From: Spiribacter sp. 2438
GTDB taxonomy: Bacteria > Pseudomonadota > Gammaproteobacteria > Nitrococcales > Nitrococcaceae
NCBI RefSeq assembly: GCF_009676705.1
Contig: NZ_CP046046.1
Location: forward strand, 1 to 64,000
Direction of reading: 5' to 3'
Length of the DNA stretch: 64,000 bases
Numbering within the stretch: the stretch's first letter is position 1; every line of letters starts with the position of its first letter. Position numbers and translations under genes: made by a program. A model generated the notes under the pieces. It did not search any database. It saw only the letters and a list, made by a program, of their open reading frames with translations, and was not told the DNA's origin. Positions 39,898 through 53,466 of this stretch are shown here, in pieces.

Positions 39898-42800
39898 GGG
39901 GCATTCTCCTGATGGGGACGGCTCAACCAGTGCAGTGACTGCATGGCCACACCCAGCATGGCGGTGTCCGGCTGGGCCGCGGCGGTGATCTGCTCCACGG
40001 TCTGCCGGAAATGATCCACCGCTTCCTGGTTGGTCTCGATCCACCGCTGCAGTCGTTGCTCGGTCTCGGCTGCCGGGGTCTCCGCCAGGATGGTCTCGGT
40101 GAGTCGCCGCTGTTCTTCGTGCAAGTTCTCAACAAGGCCGGTCTGGTATCGCGCCTGCCAGTCGTCTGCCGGGTTGAACGCCTGCAGGCAGTGCCGCAGG
40201 TCGTTCGCCCCGGTGAGGTCCGCGGCCCCAAAGTGGATGCGCCCGGCTTCTTCCAGCGTGGTCTGATGGCGCCTGGCGGCGACGTCGATGTCCGGCGCCG
40301 CGTACAGGGTGGGCAGCCGGCTCAGGCGCCCGGCAAGTGCCTCGGGAACACCGGCCGCGACATGCTCGGCGCGGATTGCCTCCAGGCGAGCGCAGTCGCG
40401 CTCGGCCAGCAGGTCGGGCAGCTGCCGATCGAGGCGCTGAACCGCCTCCCGGGTGGAGTGGATATGATCGGCCAGCGCCTGCTCCGGCAGGCCCTGGCGC
40501 AGCATCCGGACCGTGGCCCGCTCCTGCACCCCGCAGAGCCCCTGCAGGATGGCGTGCTGGTGGTCCGTGGTCACCTGGTTGTCCAGGGCATCCACGGCGT
40601 ACCAGAGATCCCGCAGATCGTAGATGTCGCGGGTGGCGACAAAGGCCCGGGCGGCGGTGGGCACGTTATTGCCGGTGATGGCTGCGACCCGCATCAGAAA
40701 AGTGGCGCCCATGCGGTTGAGGACGTGATTGGCGAGGTTGGTGGCAATGATCTCGCGACGCAGCGGATGCTGATCGATGCGGTGGCGAAAGCGCTCGCGC
40801 AGCGGCCCGGGAAAATACGCCACCAGATCATCCAGGAACAGCTCTCCCGCCACCAGATCCGAGTCCAGCAGTTCCTCGAAGGCCAGAATCTTGGCGTAGG
40901 CCAGCAGAATGGACAGCTCCGGCCGGGTCAGGCCCTGTCCCCGCTGGCGGCGTTCATCCAGGGTCTCTTCGTCGGGCAGCTGCTCAACGCCCCGGTCGAG
41001 CCGGCCCATCCGCTCCAGGGCACGCAGACAGCGCGCCTGCTCCTCCAGCTGGCCGGGCGCGCGGTCGGCCATCAGGCTCAGGCCCTGGGTCTGCCGGTAG
41101 TTGTTGGCCAGCACCAGATCGGCCACGGCGTCGGTCATGTCGGCCAGCAACTGGTTGCGCTGCTTGATGGTCAGGTCGCCATCATCCACGACGCCATTCA
41201 GCAACACCTTGATGTTGACCTCGTGGTCGGAGCAGTCGACGCCGCCGGAATTGTCGATGGCATCGCTGTTCACCCGGCCACCGGCCTGGGCAAAAGCCAC
41301 CCGTCCCAGCGGGGTGATACCGAGGTTGCCCCCTTCGCCGATGACCCGGCACCGCAGTGACTCGGCATCGACCCGTACCGGGTCGTTGGCCTTGTCGCCG
41401 ACGTCGGCATGACTTTCGTCAGCGGCTTTGATGTAGGTGCCGATGCCGCCATTCCAGAGCAGATCCACCGGAGCCCGAAGAATGGCGCTGACCAGTTCGG
41501 CGGGGGTCAGCTGCGAGGCCGTGATGCCCAGTGCTGCCCGGGCCGGTTCGGGCAGCGTGATGGCTTTGGCGGTTCGTGGCCAGACGCCGCCGCCCTCGGA
41601 CAGGCAGTCGCGATCGTAGTCGTCCCAGCTGGAATGGGACAGACGAAAAAGCCGCTGGCGCTCGGCGTAGCTCACCGCCGGATCCGGGTCCGGGTCGATG
41701 AACACGTGTCGATGGTCAAAGGCGGCGACGAGCCGGATCTGCGGTGAGCAGAGCATGCCATTGCCGAATACGTCGCCGGACATGTCACCAATGCCGGCGG
41801 CGGTGAAGGGCTGTGCCTGAATGTCCCGTCCCAGCTCGCGAAAATGCCGTTGAACCGCCACCCAGGCGCCGCGGGCGGTGATCCCCATTTTTTTGTGGTC
41901 ATAGCCGGTGGAACCGCCGGAGGCGAAGGCGTCATGCAGCCAGAAGTCATATTCCTCGGCAATGGCATTGGCCTCGTCCGAAAAGGTGGCGGTGCCCTTG
42001 TCCGCCGCCACCACCAGGTAGGGGTCGTCTTCGTCGTGCCGCACCACCGCGGGCGGAGGCTGTATTCGCCCATCGACGATGTTGTCGGTGATGTCCAGCA
42101 AACCGCGGATGAACAGCCGATAACAGGCCAGGACCTCCTCGGCCTGCGCCGCCCGCTCCCGGGGCAGGCATTTGCAGACGAAACCGCCCTTGGCGCCCAC
42201 CGGCACGATCACGGCGTTTTTGACCATCTGCGCCTTCATGAGCCCGAGGACTTCGGTGCGGTAGTCCTCGCGCCGGTCGGACCAGCGCAGCCCGCCACGG
42301 GCCACTTTGCCCCCGCGGAGGTGCACGCCCTCCATGCGGGGGGAGGTGACGAAAATTTCGTAGGCGGGCACCGGCTGAGGGACGCCGGGGATGGATGCCG
42401 GGCTGAGCTTCAGGGCCAGGTAGGGGCGAGGCTGACCGGCGGTGTCACAGCGATAGCGGCTGGTGCGCAGGGTTGCCTGAATAGCCGCCAGCAGGCGTCG
42501 CAGAATGCGGTCCTCGTCCAGGCTCTGAACCTGCTCAAGGTCGGCCTCGATGGCCCGCGCCAGTTGCTCGGCCCGGTCCGGATCGTGACCGGCGGGGTCG
42601 AGCCGTGCACCGAACAGGCTCACCAGGCGTGCCGCTACCGCCGGGCTGGCGGCCAGGGTGTCCTCGATATAGGCCTGGCTGTAGGCACTGCCGGCCTGCC
42701 GCAGGTACTGGGCATAGGCGCGCAACACGGCGATGGACCGCCAGTCCAGACCCGGGTCCAGCAACAGGCGGTTGAACCCGTCGTCGTCGGTTTCGCCTCG

Positions 42801-44723
42801 CCAGATGGCCTTGAAGGCCTCGGCAAACCGGCTCTGCAGTTCGCCGGGGTTGAGGTTCAGAGACGGCTCGTGACGCAGGCCGAAGTCATGGATCCAGCGA
42901 GCCGACCGGGCCGGCGCGTGAATGCCATAGGGCCGCTCATCCACCACCTGCAGGCCCATGTGCTCGAGCACCGGCAGCACCTCGGAGAGATTCAGGGGGT
43001 CGCCGCGCTGATAGAGCCGCAGCCGCAGGGTGCCGGCTTCTGCCTCCAGGGGGCGGTAGAGGCTGATGGCCAGTGGCTCGTTGGCACTCAGGCCATGGAT
43101 TCGTTCGATGTCCTGGGCCGCCGCCCGGGGGCTGGTGTCTTCGCGGTAGGCGGCGCTGACCGCCTCACCGTATAGATGATGCAGCCGCGTGCCCCGGGCT
43201 TCGCCGCAATGCTCTACCAATGCCTGAGCCAGATCGTCGGTCCAGGCGCGGGTGGTGGCGGCCAGTCGGGCCTCGACGGCGTCCTCGTCCACTTTAGGCA
43301 TCGGTCCGTCATCCAGATGGATGATGAACTGAATGCGGGCCAGCACGGCCTCGGAGAGCTGCACCGTGAACTCCGAGTGGGCGCCGCCATAGGCGTCCAT
43401 GAGAATGGACTGCATGCGCTGGCGCACCGCCGTGTCGTAACGATCCCGGGGCGCGTAGACCAGACAGGAGACGTAGCGCCCGAAACGGTCATGGCGGGTG
43501 AAGAGCCGAACCCGCTGGCGCTCCTGGAGCTGCAGAATGCCCACCGCAATGTCGTGCAGGGTGGCGGCATCAATCTGGAACAGCTCGTCCCGGGGATAGG
43601 TCTCGAGGATATGCCCCAGGGCCTTGCCGGCATGGCTGTTCTGACGCAACCCGGCCATCTGCAGCACGGCACGCACCCGCCGCCTCAGCAGCGGGATGCG
43701 GTGGGGGCTCTGACTGTAGGCCGCGGAGGTGAACAACCCCAGGAATCGGTGTTCGCCGATGACCTCACCCTGCCGATCGAAGCGCTTAACGCTGATGCTG
43801 TCCATGTAGCCGCGGCGGTGCACCGTGGAGCGGTGGCTGGATTTGGTCAGAATCAGCGGATCCGGGTCAACCGCCTGCTCCCGCATGGGCGCGGGCAATC
43901 GATCGAAGCGGCTGGACAGATGCCGCTCCTGACTGTCCTGGCGCAGTAACCCCAGGCCGCTGTCCTTGACGGCATTGAGCTCCAGTTCGCGGCCCTGCCG
44001 GCGGAGGTTGTAACGGCGGTACCCCAGAAAGGTGAAATGATCTTCCAGCAGCCATTCCAGAAAGGCGATCACTTCTTCCAGATAGTCATCCTCCATGGCC
44101 GGTCCGTGGCGGCGAAGCCCCTCAATGGCCTTGTGGGCCTGCCGGGCCATGGGCTGCCAGTCACTGACGGCGGCCTCCACGTCGCCGAGTGCGGACCATA
44201 GCGCCTGCTCGATGGCCTCCAGCTGGCGGCCATCGCTCTGGCGATCCACTTCCAGGTGGATCCAGGCCTCGGCCTGGCCATCACTGGCCGGATCGCCGCT
44301 GACCTGTCGGGCATGGCCGTCGCCCGAGCGATCCACTTCCAGCACCGGATGAACGATCAGGTGGATCATCAGGCCGAGTTCGTTGAGCGCCATGGACAAC
44401 GAGTCGACGAGAAACGGGCTGTCATCGGTGACCAGCTGGACCACCGTATGGGTAGACTCCCAGCCGTTGTGCTGCGGGTCGGGGTTATAGACGCTCAGGC
44501 GGGTATGACCCGTCGGACGACGCTCGCCGAGACTCCAGTGGGAAATGGCGGCGCCGTAGAGGTTGGTGATGTCCCGTTCGTTAAGGTCCGGAGTCGGCAG
44601 GGCGGCGGCGTAATGGCGAAGAAAATCCTGGATCAGTGGCAGGCGGTCGGTCTTCCAGCGCTCCTGGGCCCGCTCCAGTAACGCGTCGACCCGGCGTGTA
44701 CGCAAAGCGCTCGCCTGATTCAT
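39894..44723 (-). CDS. gdhB: NAD-specific glutamate dehydrogenase, 180-kDa type
   Basis: Oxidises glutamate to 2-oxoglutarate and ammonia with NAD+. At 1609 residues it belongs to the large L-GDH180 class: long N-terminal regulatory/ACT-like region (about 1-700), catalytic domain with GGLRWSDRREDYRTEVLGLMK (in two blocks), VPVGAKGGFVCK, GDMSGDVFGNGML and GNLGITPLGRVAFAQAGGRVNSDAIDNSGGVDCSDHEVN region, and a long C-terminal extension. It is catabolic in known cases. It follows the KASIII-like gene by 22 bases. Confidence 0.96.
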   Translation of the reverse strand: MNQASALRTRRVDALLERAQERWKTDRLPLIQDFLRHYAAALPTPDLNERDITNLYGAAISHWSLGERRPTGHTRLSVYNPDPQHNGWESTHTVVQLVTDDSPFLVDSLSMALNELGLMIHLIVHPVLEVDRSGDGHARQVSGDPASDGQAEAWIHLEVDRQSDGRQLEAIEQALWSALGDVEAAVSDWQPMARQAHKAIEGLRRHGPAMEDDYLEEVIAFLEWLLEDHFTFLGYRRYNLRRQGRELELNAVKDSGLGLLRQDSQERHLSSRFDRLPAPMREQAVDPDPLILTKSSHRSTVHRRGYMDSISVKRFDRQGEVIGEHRFLGLFTSAAYSQSPHRIPLLRRRVRAVLQMAGLRQNSHAGKALGHILETYPRDELFQIDAATLHDIAVGILQLQERQRVRLFTRHDRFGRYVSCLVYAPRDRYDTAVRQRMQSILMDAYGGAHSEFTVQLSEAVLARIQFIIHLDDGPMPKVDEDAVEARLAATTRAWTDDLAQALVEHCGEARGTRLHHLYGEAVSAAYREDTSPRAAAQDIERIHGLSANEPLAISLYRPLEAEAGTLRLRLYQRGDPLNLSEVLPVLEHMGLQVVDERPYGIHAPARSARWIHDFGLRHEPSLNLNPGELQSRFAEAFKAIWRGETDDDGFNRLLLDPGLDWRSIAVLRAYAQYLRQAGSAYSQAYIEDTLAASPAVAARLVSLFGARLDPAGHDPDRAEQLARAIEADLEQVQSLDEDRILRRLLAAIQATLRTSRYRCDTAGQPRPYLALKLSPASIPGVPQPVPAYEIFVTSPRMEGVHLRGGKVARGGLRWSDRREDYRTEVLGLMKAQMVKNAVIVPVGAKGGFVCKCLPRERAAQAEEVLACYRLFIRGLLDITDNIVDGRIQPPPAVVRHDEDDPYLVVAADKGTATFSDEANAIAEEYDFWLHDAFASGGSTGYDHKKMGITARGAWVAVQRHFRELGRDIQAQPFTAAGIGDMSGDVFGNGMLCSPQIRLVAAFDHRHVFIDPDPDPAVSYAERQRLFRLSHSSWDDYDRDCLSEGGGVWPRTAKAITLPEPARAALGITASQLTPAELVSAILRAPVDLLWNGGIGTYIKAADESHADVGDKANDPVRVDAESLRCRVIGEGGNLGITPLGRVAFAQAGGRVNSDAIDNSGGVDCSDHEVNIKVLLNGVVDDGDLTIKQRNQLLADMTDAVADLVLANNYRQTQGLSLMADRAPGQLEEQARCLRALERMGRLDRGVEQLPDEETLDERRQRGQGLTRPELSILLAYAKILAFEELLDSDLVAGELFLDDLVAYFPGPLRERFRHRIDQHPLRREIIATNLANHVLNRMGATFLMRVAAITGNNVPTAARAFVATRDIYDLRDLWYAVDALDNQVTTDHQHAILQGLCGVQERATVRMLRQGLPEQALADHIHSTREAVQRLDRQLPDLLAERDCARLEAIRAEHVAAGVPEALAGRLSRLPTLYAAPDIDVAARRHQTTLEEAGRIHFGAADLTGANDLRHCLQAFNPADDWQARYQTGLVENLHEEQRRLTETILAETPAAETEQRLQRWIETNQEAVDHFRQTVEQITAAAQPDTAMLGVAMQSLHWLSRPHQENAP

Positions 44724-44745
44724 CTCCGCCTCCTCCCGTAAAAGC

Positions 44746-45741
44746 CTAGAGGGTCAGTGCCACTCCAGCCATGTTGTATCCAACCCCCGACCCCACCAGC
44801 GTGACCCGGTCGTCCGGCCCGGCCTGTCCACTGCGCAACACGTGGTCCAGTGTAATGGGCAGACAGGCGGAACCGGTGTACCCGTATTCCGCCATGAGCC
44901 GGGGCGCCCGCTCCGGCGGCAGGCCCAGTGTCCCGCAGACGGTATCGATGCTGCCGGCGTTCACCTGGGTGAACAGCGCCAGATCCACCGTGGCCGGGTC
45001 AAAGTCGCCGCGCCGGCCCAGCTCCCGCATGACCGCCGGCCACCCCTCCTCGTTAATGGCCGGGGGATAGCGCTCCTGTAGTCGCACCCGGGTGCGACCC
45101 GCCGCCACCGCCTCCTGACTCGCCGGTTCCTGGGTGCCCCCGGCCATAATGCCCCAGTGATCGGCGTATCGGCCATCCGCCATGAACGCGGTGGCGCCGA
45201 TTCCGCGGTTCTCGGCGGGTTCCAACAGGGCCGCTCCCGCCCCATCGCCATAGAAGAACACCGTCGGGTCGTCCGGATCCGCCAATCGCTGCATCAGGTA
45301 GGCGCCCACCACCAGCACCGAGCGCAGAGTGGGGTTGCCGGCCATCAGGCCCGCCGCGGTGGCCAGACCGGTGGGAAAGGAGGCGCAGGCGCAACCAATA
45401 TCGAAAGTACCGGCTCGCCGGGCGCCCAGTTTGGCCTGCAGGATGACGCTGGTGGCGGGGGTCAGGCGATCCGGCGTGTCGGTGCCGAGGATAATGAGAT
45501 CCAGATCATCCGGCTGCCGACCGGCCTGGCTCAGGGCCTGTTGCGACGCCTTCAGGGCCAGATCCGAGGTGGTCTGATCCGGCGCCGCGTAAAAGCGCTG
45601 CAGGATGCCGGAACTGGCTTCAAAGCGATCAATCAGTTCCGCTTTACCGTGAGGCTCGAAACGCTGCCGCAGCTCGTCGTTGGTCACTCGGCGCTCGGGG
45701 ATATAGCGTCCGGTGGCAACGACGGCGGCGGTTTCGGGCAT
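44746..45741 (-). CDS. Ketoacyl-ACP-synthase-III-like protein with altered triad
   Basis: A 331-residue thiolase-fold protein of the FabH superfamily. The nucleophilic cysteine is kept (Cys119 in DIGCACASF), and so are the fold motifs YGDGAGAALLE and VGSGVGYNMAGVAL. Against FabH, however, the catalytic His is Thr258 (LALFTQVN) and the catalytic Asn is Tyr288 (AEYGYTGSACLP). Decarboxylative condensation needs His and Asn, so this is more likely an acyltransferase or other cysteine-dependent enzyme than a true FabH. Substrate unknown. It lies 6 bases after lpd. Confidence 0.82.
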   Translation of the reverse strand: MPETAAVVATGRYIPERRVTNDELRQRFEPHGKAELIDRFEASSGILQRFYAAPDQTTSDLALKASQQALSQAGRQPDDLDLIILGTDTPDRLTPATSVILQAKLGARRAGTFDIGCACASFPTGLATAAGLMAGNPTLRSVLVVGAYLMQRLADPDDPTVFFYGDGAGAALLEPAENRGIGATAFMADGRYADHWGIMAGGTQEPASQEAVAAGRTRVRLQERYPPAINEEGWPAVMRELGRRGDFDPATVDLALFTQVNAGSIDTVCGTLGLPPERAPRLMAEYGYTGSACLPITLDHVLRSGQAGPDDRVTLVGSGVGYNMAGVALTL

Positions 45742-45747
45742 GATCCC

Positions 45748-47547
45748 TCAGCGCTTCTTTTTGGGGATGTACAAATCCGTCAACGTTCCCGCGGCGGCCT
45801 CGGCCGCCATGCCGACGGTCTCGGAGAGCGTCGGGTGCGGATGAATGGTCAGACCAATATCGTGCATGTCGGCACCCATTTCAATGGCGAGTCCGACTTC
45901 GGCGATCAGGTCACCGGCGTTGGTGCCGACAATGCCGGCGCCGATGACCCGCTCCGTGCCCTTCTCGAAGATGAGCTTGGTGATGCCTTCGTCGCGGCCG
46001 TTGGACAGGGACCGGCCATTGGCCGCCCAGGGGAAGTTGCCCACTTCCACGTCCAGGCCTTCGGCTTTGGCCTGCTCCTGGGTAACGCCCACCCAGGCCA
46101 CTTCCGGGTCGGTGTAGGCCACCGATGGAATGACCCGGGCGTCGAAGGCACTTTTTTCGCCGGCGGCCACTTCGGCGGCCACCTTGCCTTCGTGAACCGC
46201 CTTGTGAGCCAGCATGGGCTGCCCGATCAGGTCACCGATGGCAAAGATGTGGGGCACCCGGGTGCGCATCTGCTCATCGGCCTCGATGCAGCCATTGTCC
46301 AGCACGTTGACGCCGGTGGCCTCGATGTTGAGGAGGTCGGTGTTGGGCCGTCGGCCCACCGACACCAGCACGCGATCGAAGCGGTCCTCGGCCGGGGCCT
46401 TGTCGCCTTCGAAGGTGACGCTGACGCCGTCGTCGTCGGCGCTGAGGCTGGACACCCGCGTGTTGAGGAAGATGTTGGCGTAGCGCTTCTCGATGATCTT
46501 GCGGAACGGCTTGACGATGTCCGGATCGGCGCCGGTCATCAGCCGGTCCGCCAGCTCCACCACGGTAATTTCACTGCCCAGGGCGTGGTACACCGAGGCC
46601 ATCTCCAGGCCGATGATGCCACCGCCCACCACCAGCATGCGCCTGGGCACCTCCTCGAGCTTGAGGGCGTCGGTGGAGTCCATGATTCGCGGGTGATCCA
46701 GATCGAAGCCCGGGGGGGCAATGGGACGGGATCCCGCGGCGATGATGACGTTGCGGAAACTGATGTCCCGGGCGCCACCCTCGGTGTCCACCCGAACGTG
46801 GTAGTCATCGACGAACTGCGCGGGTCCGTGGACCACCTCGACCTTGCGCTGCTTGGCGAGGCCCACCAGCCCGCCGGTGAGCTTGCCCACCACGTCGGAC
46901 TTCCAGGACTCGAGTTTCGGCAGGTCGATCTCCGGTTTGCCGAAGCGGATGCCGTGGTCGGCGAAGTATTCCGCTTCGTCGATGACCTTGGCGGCGTGCA
47001 GCAATGCCTTGGAGGGGATGCAGCCGACGTTCAGGCAGACCCCGCCGAGGGTGGGGTAGCGCTCGATCAGGATGGTGCGCAGACCGAGGTCGGCGGCGCG
47101 GAAGGCGGCGCTGTATCCGCCGGGGCCCGCACCCACCACCAGAAGATCACAGTCCGCGTCCGTCGGCGCCTCGGCGTTGGCGCTGGCTGCCGGCGCCGGG
47201 CTGGCGGGCGCTGCCGGCGGTGCCGATGTCGACTCAGTGGCGGCGGGCTCGGCCGCTGGCGCGTCGCCGCTATCCGCTGCGGCCTCGTCGCCGCCTCCAC
47301 TGCCGTCGGCCGGTACGGCCATGCCGATGACATCGCCCTCGGAGACCTTGTCGCCCACATTCACTGACAGTGACTCGATGGTTCCATCGAAGGGGGCGGG
47401 CACTTCCATGGTGGCCTTGTCGCTTTCGAGGGTGATCAGCGAGGCCTCGGCCTCAACCTGGTCACCCGGCGAGACCAGCACTTCGATGATTTCCACGGCA
47501 TCGAAGTCACCAATGTCGGGGACGCGAATTTCCCTGGCTTCTGACAT
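45748..47547 (-). CDS. lpdA: Dihydrolipoamide dehydrogenase (E3) with N-terminal lipoyl domain
   Basis: Reoxidises the dihydrolipoyl group of the pyruvate dehydrogenase complex with NAD+. The 599-residue protein has a lipoyl domain (about 1-80, lipoylated Lys44 in [10 protein letters not shown]), an Ala/Pro/Glu-rich linker (about 82-128), the FAD motif VVGAGPGGYSAAFRAA, redox cysteines 171 and 176 in GGVCLNVGCIPSK, the NAD motif VVGGGIIGLEMA and the C-terminal His/Glu pair in TIHPHPTLSETVG. The extra lipoyl domain on E3 is known in several proteobacteria. Confidence 0.97.
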   Translation of the reverse strand: MSEAREIRVPDIGDFDAVEIIEVLVSPGDQVEAEASLITLESDKATMEVPAPFDGTIESLSVNVGDKVSEGDVIGMAVPADGSGGGDEAAADSGDAPAAEPAATESTSAPPAAPASPAPAASANAEAPTDADCDLLVVGAGPGGYSAAFRAADLGLRTILIERYPTLGGVCLNVGCIPSKALLHAAKVIDEAEYFADHGIRFGKPEIDLPKLESWKSDVVGKLTGGLVGLAKQRKVEVVHGPAQFVDDYHVRVDTEGGARDISFRNVIIAAGSRPIAPPGFDLDHPRIMDSTDALKLEEVPRRMLVVGGGIIGLEMASVYHALGSEITVVELADRLMTGADPDIVKPFRKIIEKRYANIFLNTRVSSLSADDDGVSVTFEGDKAPAEDRFDRVLVSVGRRPNTDLLNIEATGVNVLDNGCIEADEQMRTRVPHIFAIGDLIGQPMLAHKAVHEGKVAAEVAAGEKSAFDARVIPSVAYTDPEVAWVGVTQEQAKAEGLDVEVGNFPWAANGRSLSNGRDEGITKLIFEKGTERVIGAGIVGTNAGDLIAEVGLAIEMGADMHDIGLTIHPHPTLSETVGMAAEAAAGTLTDLYIPKKKR

Positions 47548-47567
47548 GGATCTCGATCCTTTGAACG

Positions 47568-48914
47568 TTAGAGGATGAGCCGGCGGAGATCGCCGAGCAC
47601 ACCGGACAGGTAGGTGGTGAAGCGGGCGGCGGAAGCGCCGTCAATCACCCGATGGTCATAGGACAGGCTCAGCGGCAGCATCAGCCGGGGCGTGAACTCC
47701 GAGCCGTTCCAGATCGGCTTGGTGGCGGATTTCGACACCCCCAGAATGGCCACTTCCGGGGCGTTGACGATGGGAGTGAACGCCGTGCCGCCAAGACCGC
47801 CGAGGCTGGAGATGCTGAACGTCCCGCCCTGCATGTCCGCGGGGCCGAGCTTGCCATCCCGGGCCTTGCCGGAGAGCTCGCCCAGGTCGGCCGCGATTTC
47901 GTAGATGCCTTTTTTGTCGGCATCCCGAATCACCGGCACCACCAGGCCCTGGGGCGTGTCCACCGCCACCCCGACATTGATGTAATGCTTGCGGATCAGC
48001 ACCTCGCCGTCGCTGCGCAGGGAACTGTTGAAGTCCGGGAACTCCGCCAGGGCACGAGCCGACGCCTTGACCAGGAACGCCAGTGGCGTGAGTTTGACGC
48101 CGGCTTTCTCGGCCGCCGCCTTCTCATCCTTGCGGAAGGCTTCGAGCTCGGTGATGTCCGCCTCGTCAAACTGGGTCACATGGGGAATGTTCAGCCAGCT
48201 GCGGTGCAGATGGGGCCCGGAGAGTTTCTTGATGCGCGGCAGCGCCACTTCCTCGACGTCGCCGAACTTGCTGAAGTCGACATCGGGGATCGGCGGGATG
48301 CCGGCACTGCCGGTGGCGGCGGGTGCCGCGGCACTGGTGCCGCCGCCCTCCATCACCGATTTGACGAAGGACTGCACGTCTTCGCGGGTGATCCGGCCCT
48401 TTCGACCGGTGCCGTTGACCTGATCCAGCGGAACGCCCAGTTCCCGGGCGAAGCGGCGTACCGAGGGCCCGGCATGAGCCAGGCGCTGGGTTTCGGCGTC
48501 GAGGGACTCGCCGCCCCCCGTTGCGGGCGCCGGTGCCGCCGCCGTCGGGGCGGCGGGAGCGGCCGGTGCCAAACCCGTATCCGCGGGCTCGGCGGGCGTT
48601 TCGGCCGGGGCCGCAGCGCTTTCTTCCTCGGCGGCGCCGGCGGGTGCCTCGGCGGCGTCGCCACCCGCATCGCCGCTGACTTCCACCTTGGCCAACGGTG
48701 TGCCTTCCGAGACCTTGTCACCCGGCTGGATCAGTATTTCCTTGATGGTGCCGGCCACCGGCGAGGGCACCTCCATGGTGGCCTTGTCGCTCTCCAGCGT
48801 GATGAGTGAGTCCTCGGCCTCGACCGCGTCACCCGGGCCTACCAGGACCTCGATGACCTCCACGGCATCAAAGTCGCCGATATCCGGGACGGCAATTTCC
48901 TGTACCTCTGCCAC
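47568..48914 (-). CDS. aceF: Dihydrolipoamide acetyltransferase (PDH E2)
   Basis: Core of the pyruvate dehydrogenase complex; moves acetyl groups from lipoyl arms to CoA. The 448-residue protein has one lipoyl domain (Lys44 in [10 protein letters not shown]), an Ala/Pro-rich linker, the peripheral-subunit-binding domain (about 140-180; [19 protein letters not shown]) and the catalytic domain with the active-site His421 in [14 protein letters not shown]. coli E2 has three lipoyl domains; here the second sits on E3. Confidence 0.97.
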   Translation of the reverse strand: MAEVQEIAVPDIGDFDAVEVIEVLVGPGDAVEAEDSLITLESDKATMEVPSPVAGTIKEILIQPGDKVSEGTPLAKVEVSGDAGGDAAEAPAGAAEEESAAAPAETPAEPADTGLAPAAPAAPTAAAPAPATGGGESLDAETQRLAHAGPSVRRFARELGVPLDQVNGTGRKGRITREDVQSFVKSVMEGGGTSAAAPAATGSAGIPPIPDVDFSKFGDVEEVALPRIKKLSGPHLHRSWLNIPHVTQFDEADITELEAFRKDEKAAAEKAGVKLTPLAFLVKASARALAEFPDFNSSLRSDGEVLIRKHYINVGVAVDTPQGLVVPVIRDADKKGIYEIAADLGELSGKARDGKLGPADMQGGTFSISSLGGLGGTAFTPIVNAPEVAILGVSKSATKPIWNGSEFTPRLMLPLSLSYDHRVIDGASAARFTTYLSGVLGDLRRLIL

Positions 48915-48940
48915 GCAATGTCCTCCTGCGCCGTTGTGCC

Positions 48941-51622
<2,682 letters not shown>

Positions 51623-51859
51623 CGCTCACCTCTTGCGTGGTCGTTTGCGTCGCCAGACTAGCGTCCATGAACTCGCTCAGCCACCCTGGCACGCACGTAA
51701 ATCTTTGTTGCGCTGCGGAAAAATGCCTATCCGAAAAAGCGCAGGGACGCACAACGTACCCAAGAAATCAGCGGATGTCGTCAGATAAGCTTTGCCTTGA
51801 AGGCACAAATAATATGACCGAACCTGTCGGCGGAAAATTCTGTCCGCGCCCGGTGGCGG
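51623..51859. other. aceE upstream region
   Basis: This 237-base gap separates aceE from the end of hemF, both on the minus strand, and must contain the promoter of the PDH run. It is AT-rich near 51700-51830 relative to its surroundings. I see no PdhR-type operator (AATTGGT-N3-ACCAAT), no convincing -35/-10 pair, no terminator for hemF and no small gene. Confidence 0.4.

Positions 51860-53462
<1,603 letters not shown>

Positions 53463-53466
<4 letters not shown>

Noticed and set aside
51841-51858. Hairpin GCGGA-N8-TCCGC before the hemF stop
   Set aside because: Only five pairs with an eight-base loop and no T tract; too weak to call a terminator or operator.
51623-51859. Small gene or tRNA in the aceE upstream gap
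   Set aside because: No cloverleaf, no ribosome site with a plausible short frame and no recognisable peptide.
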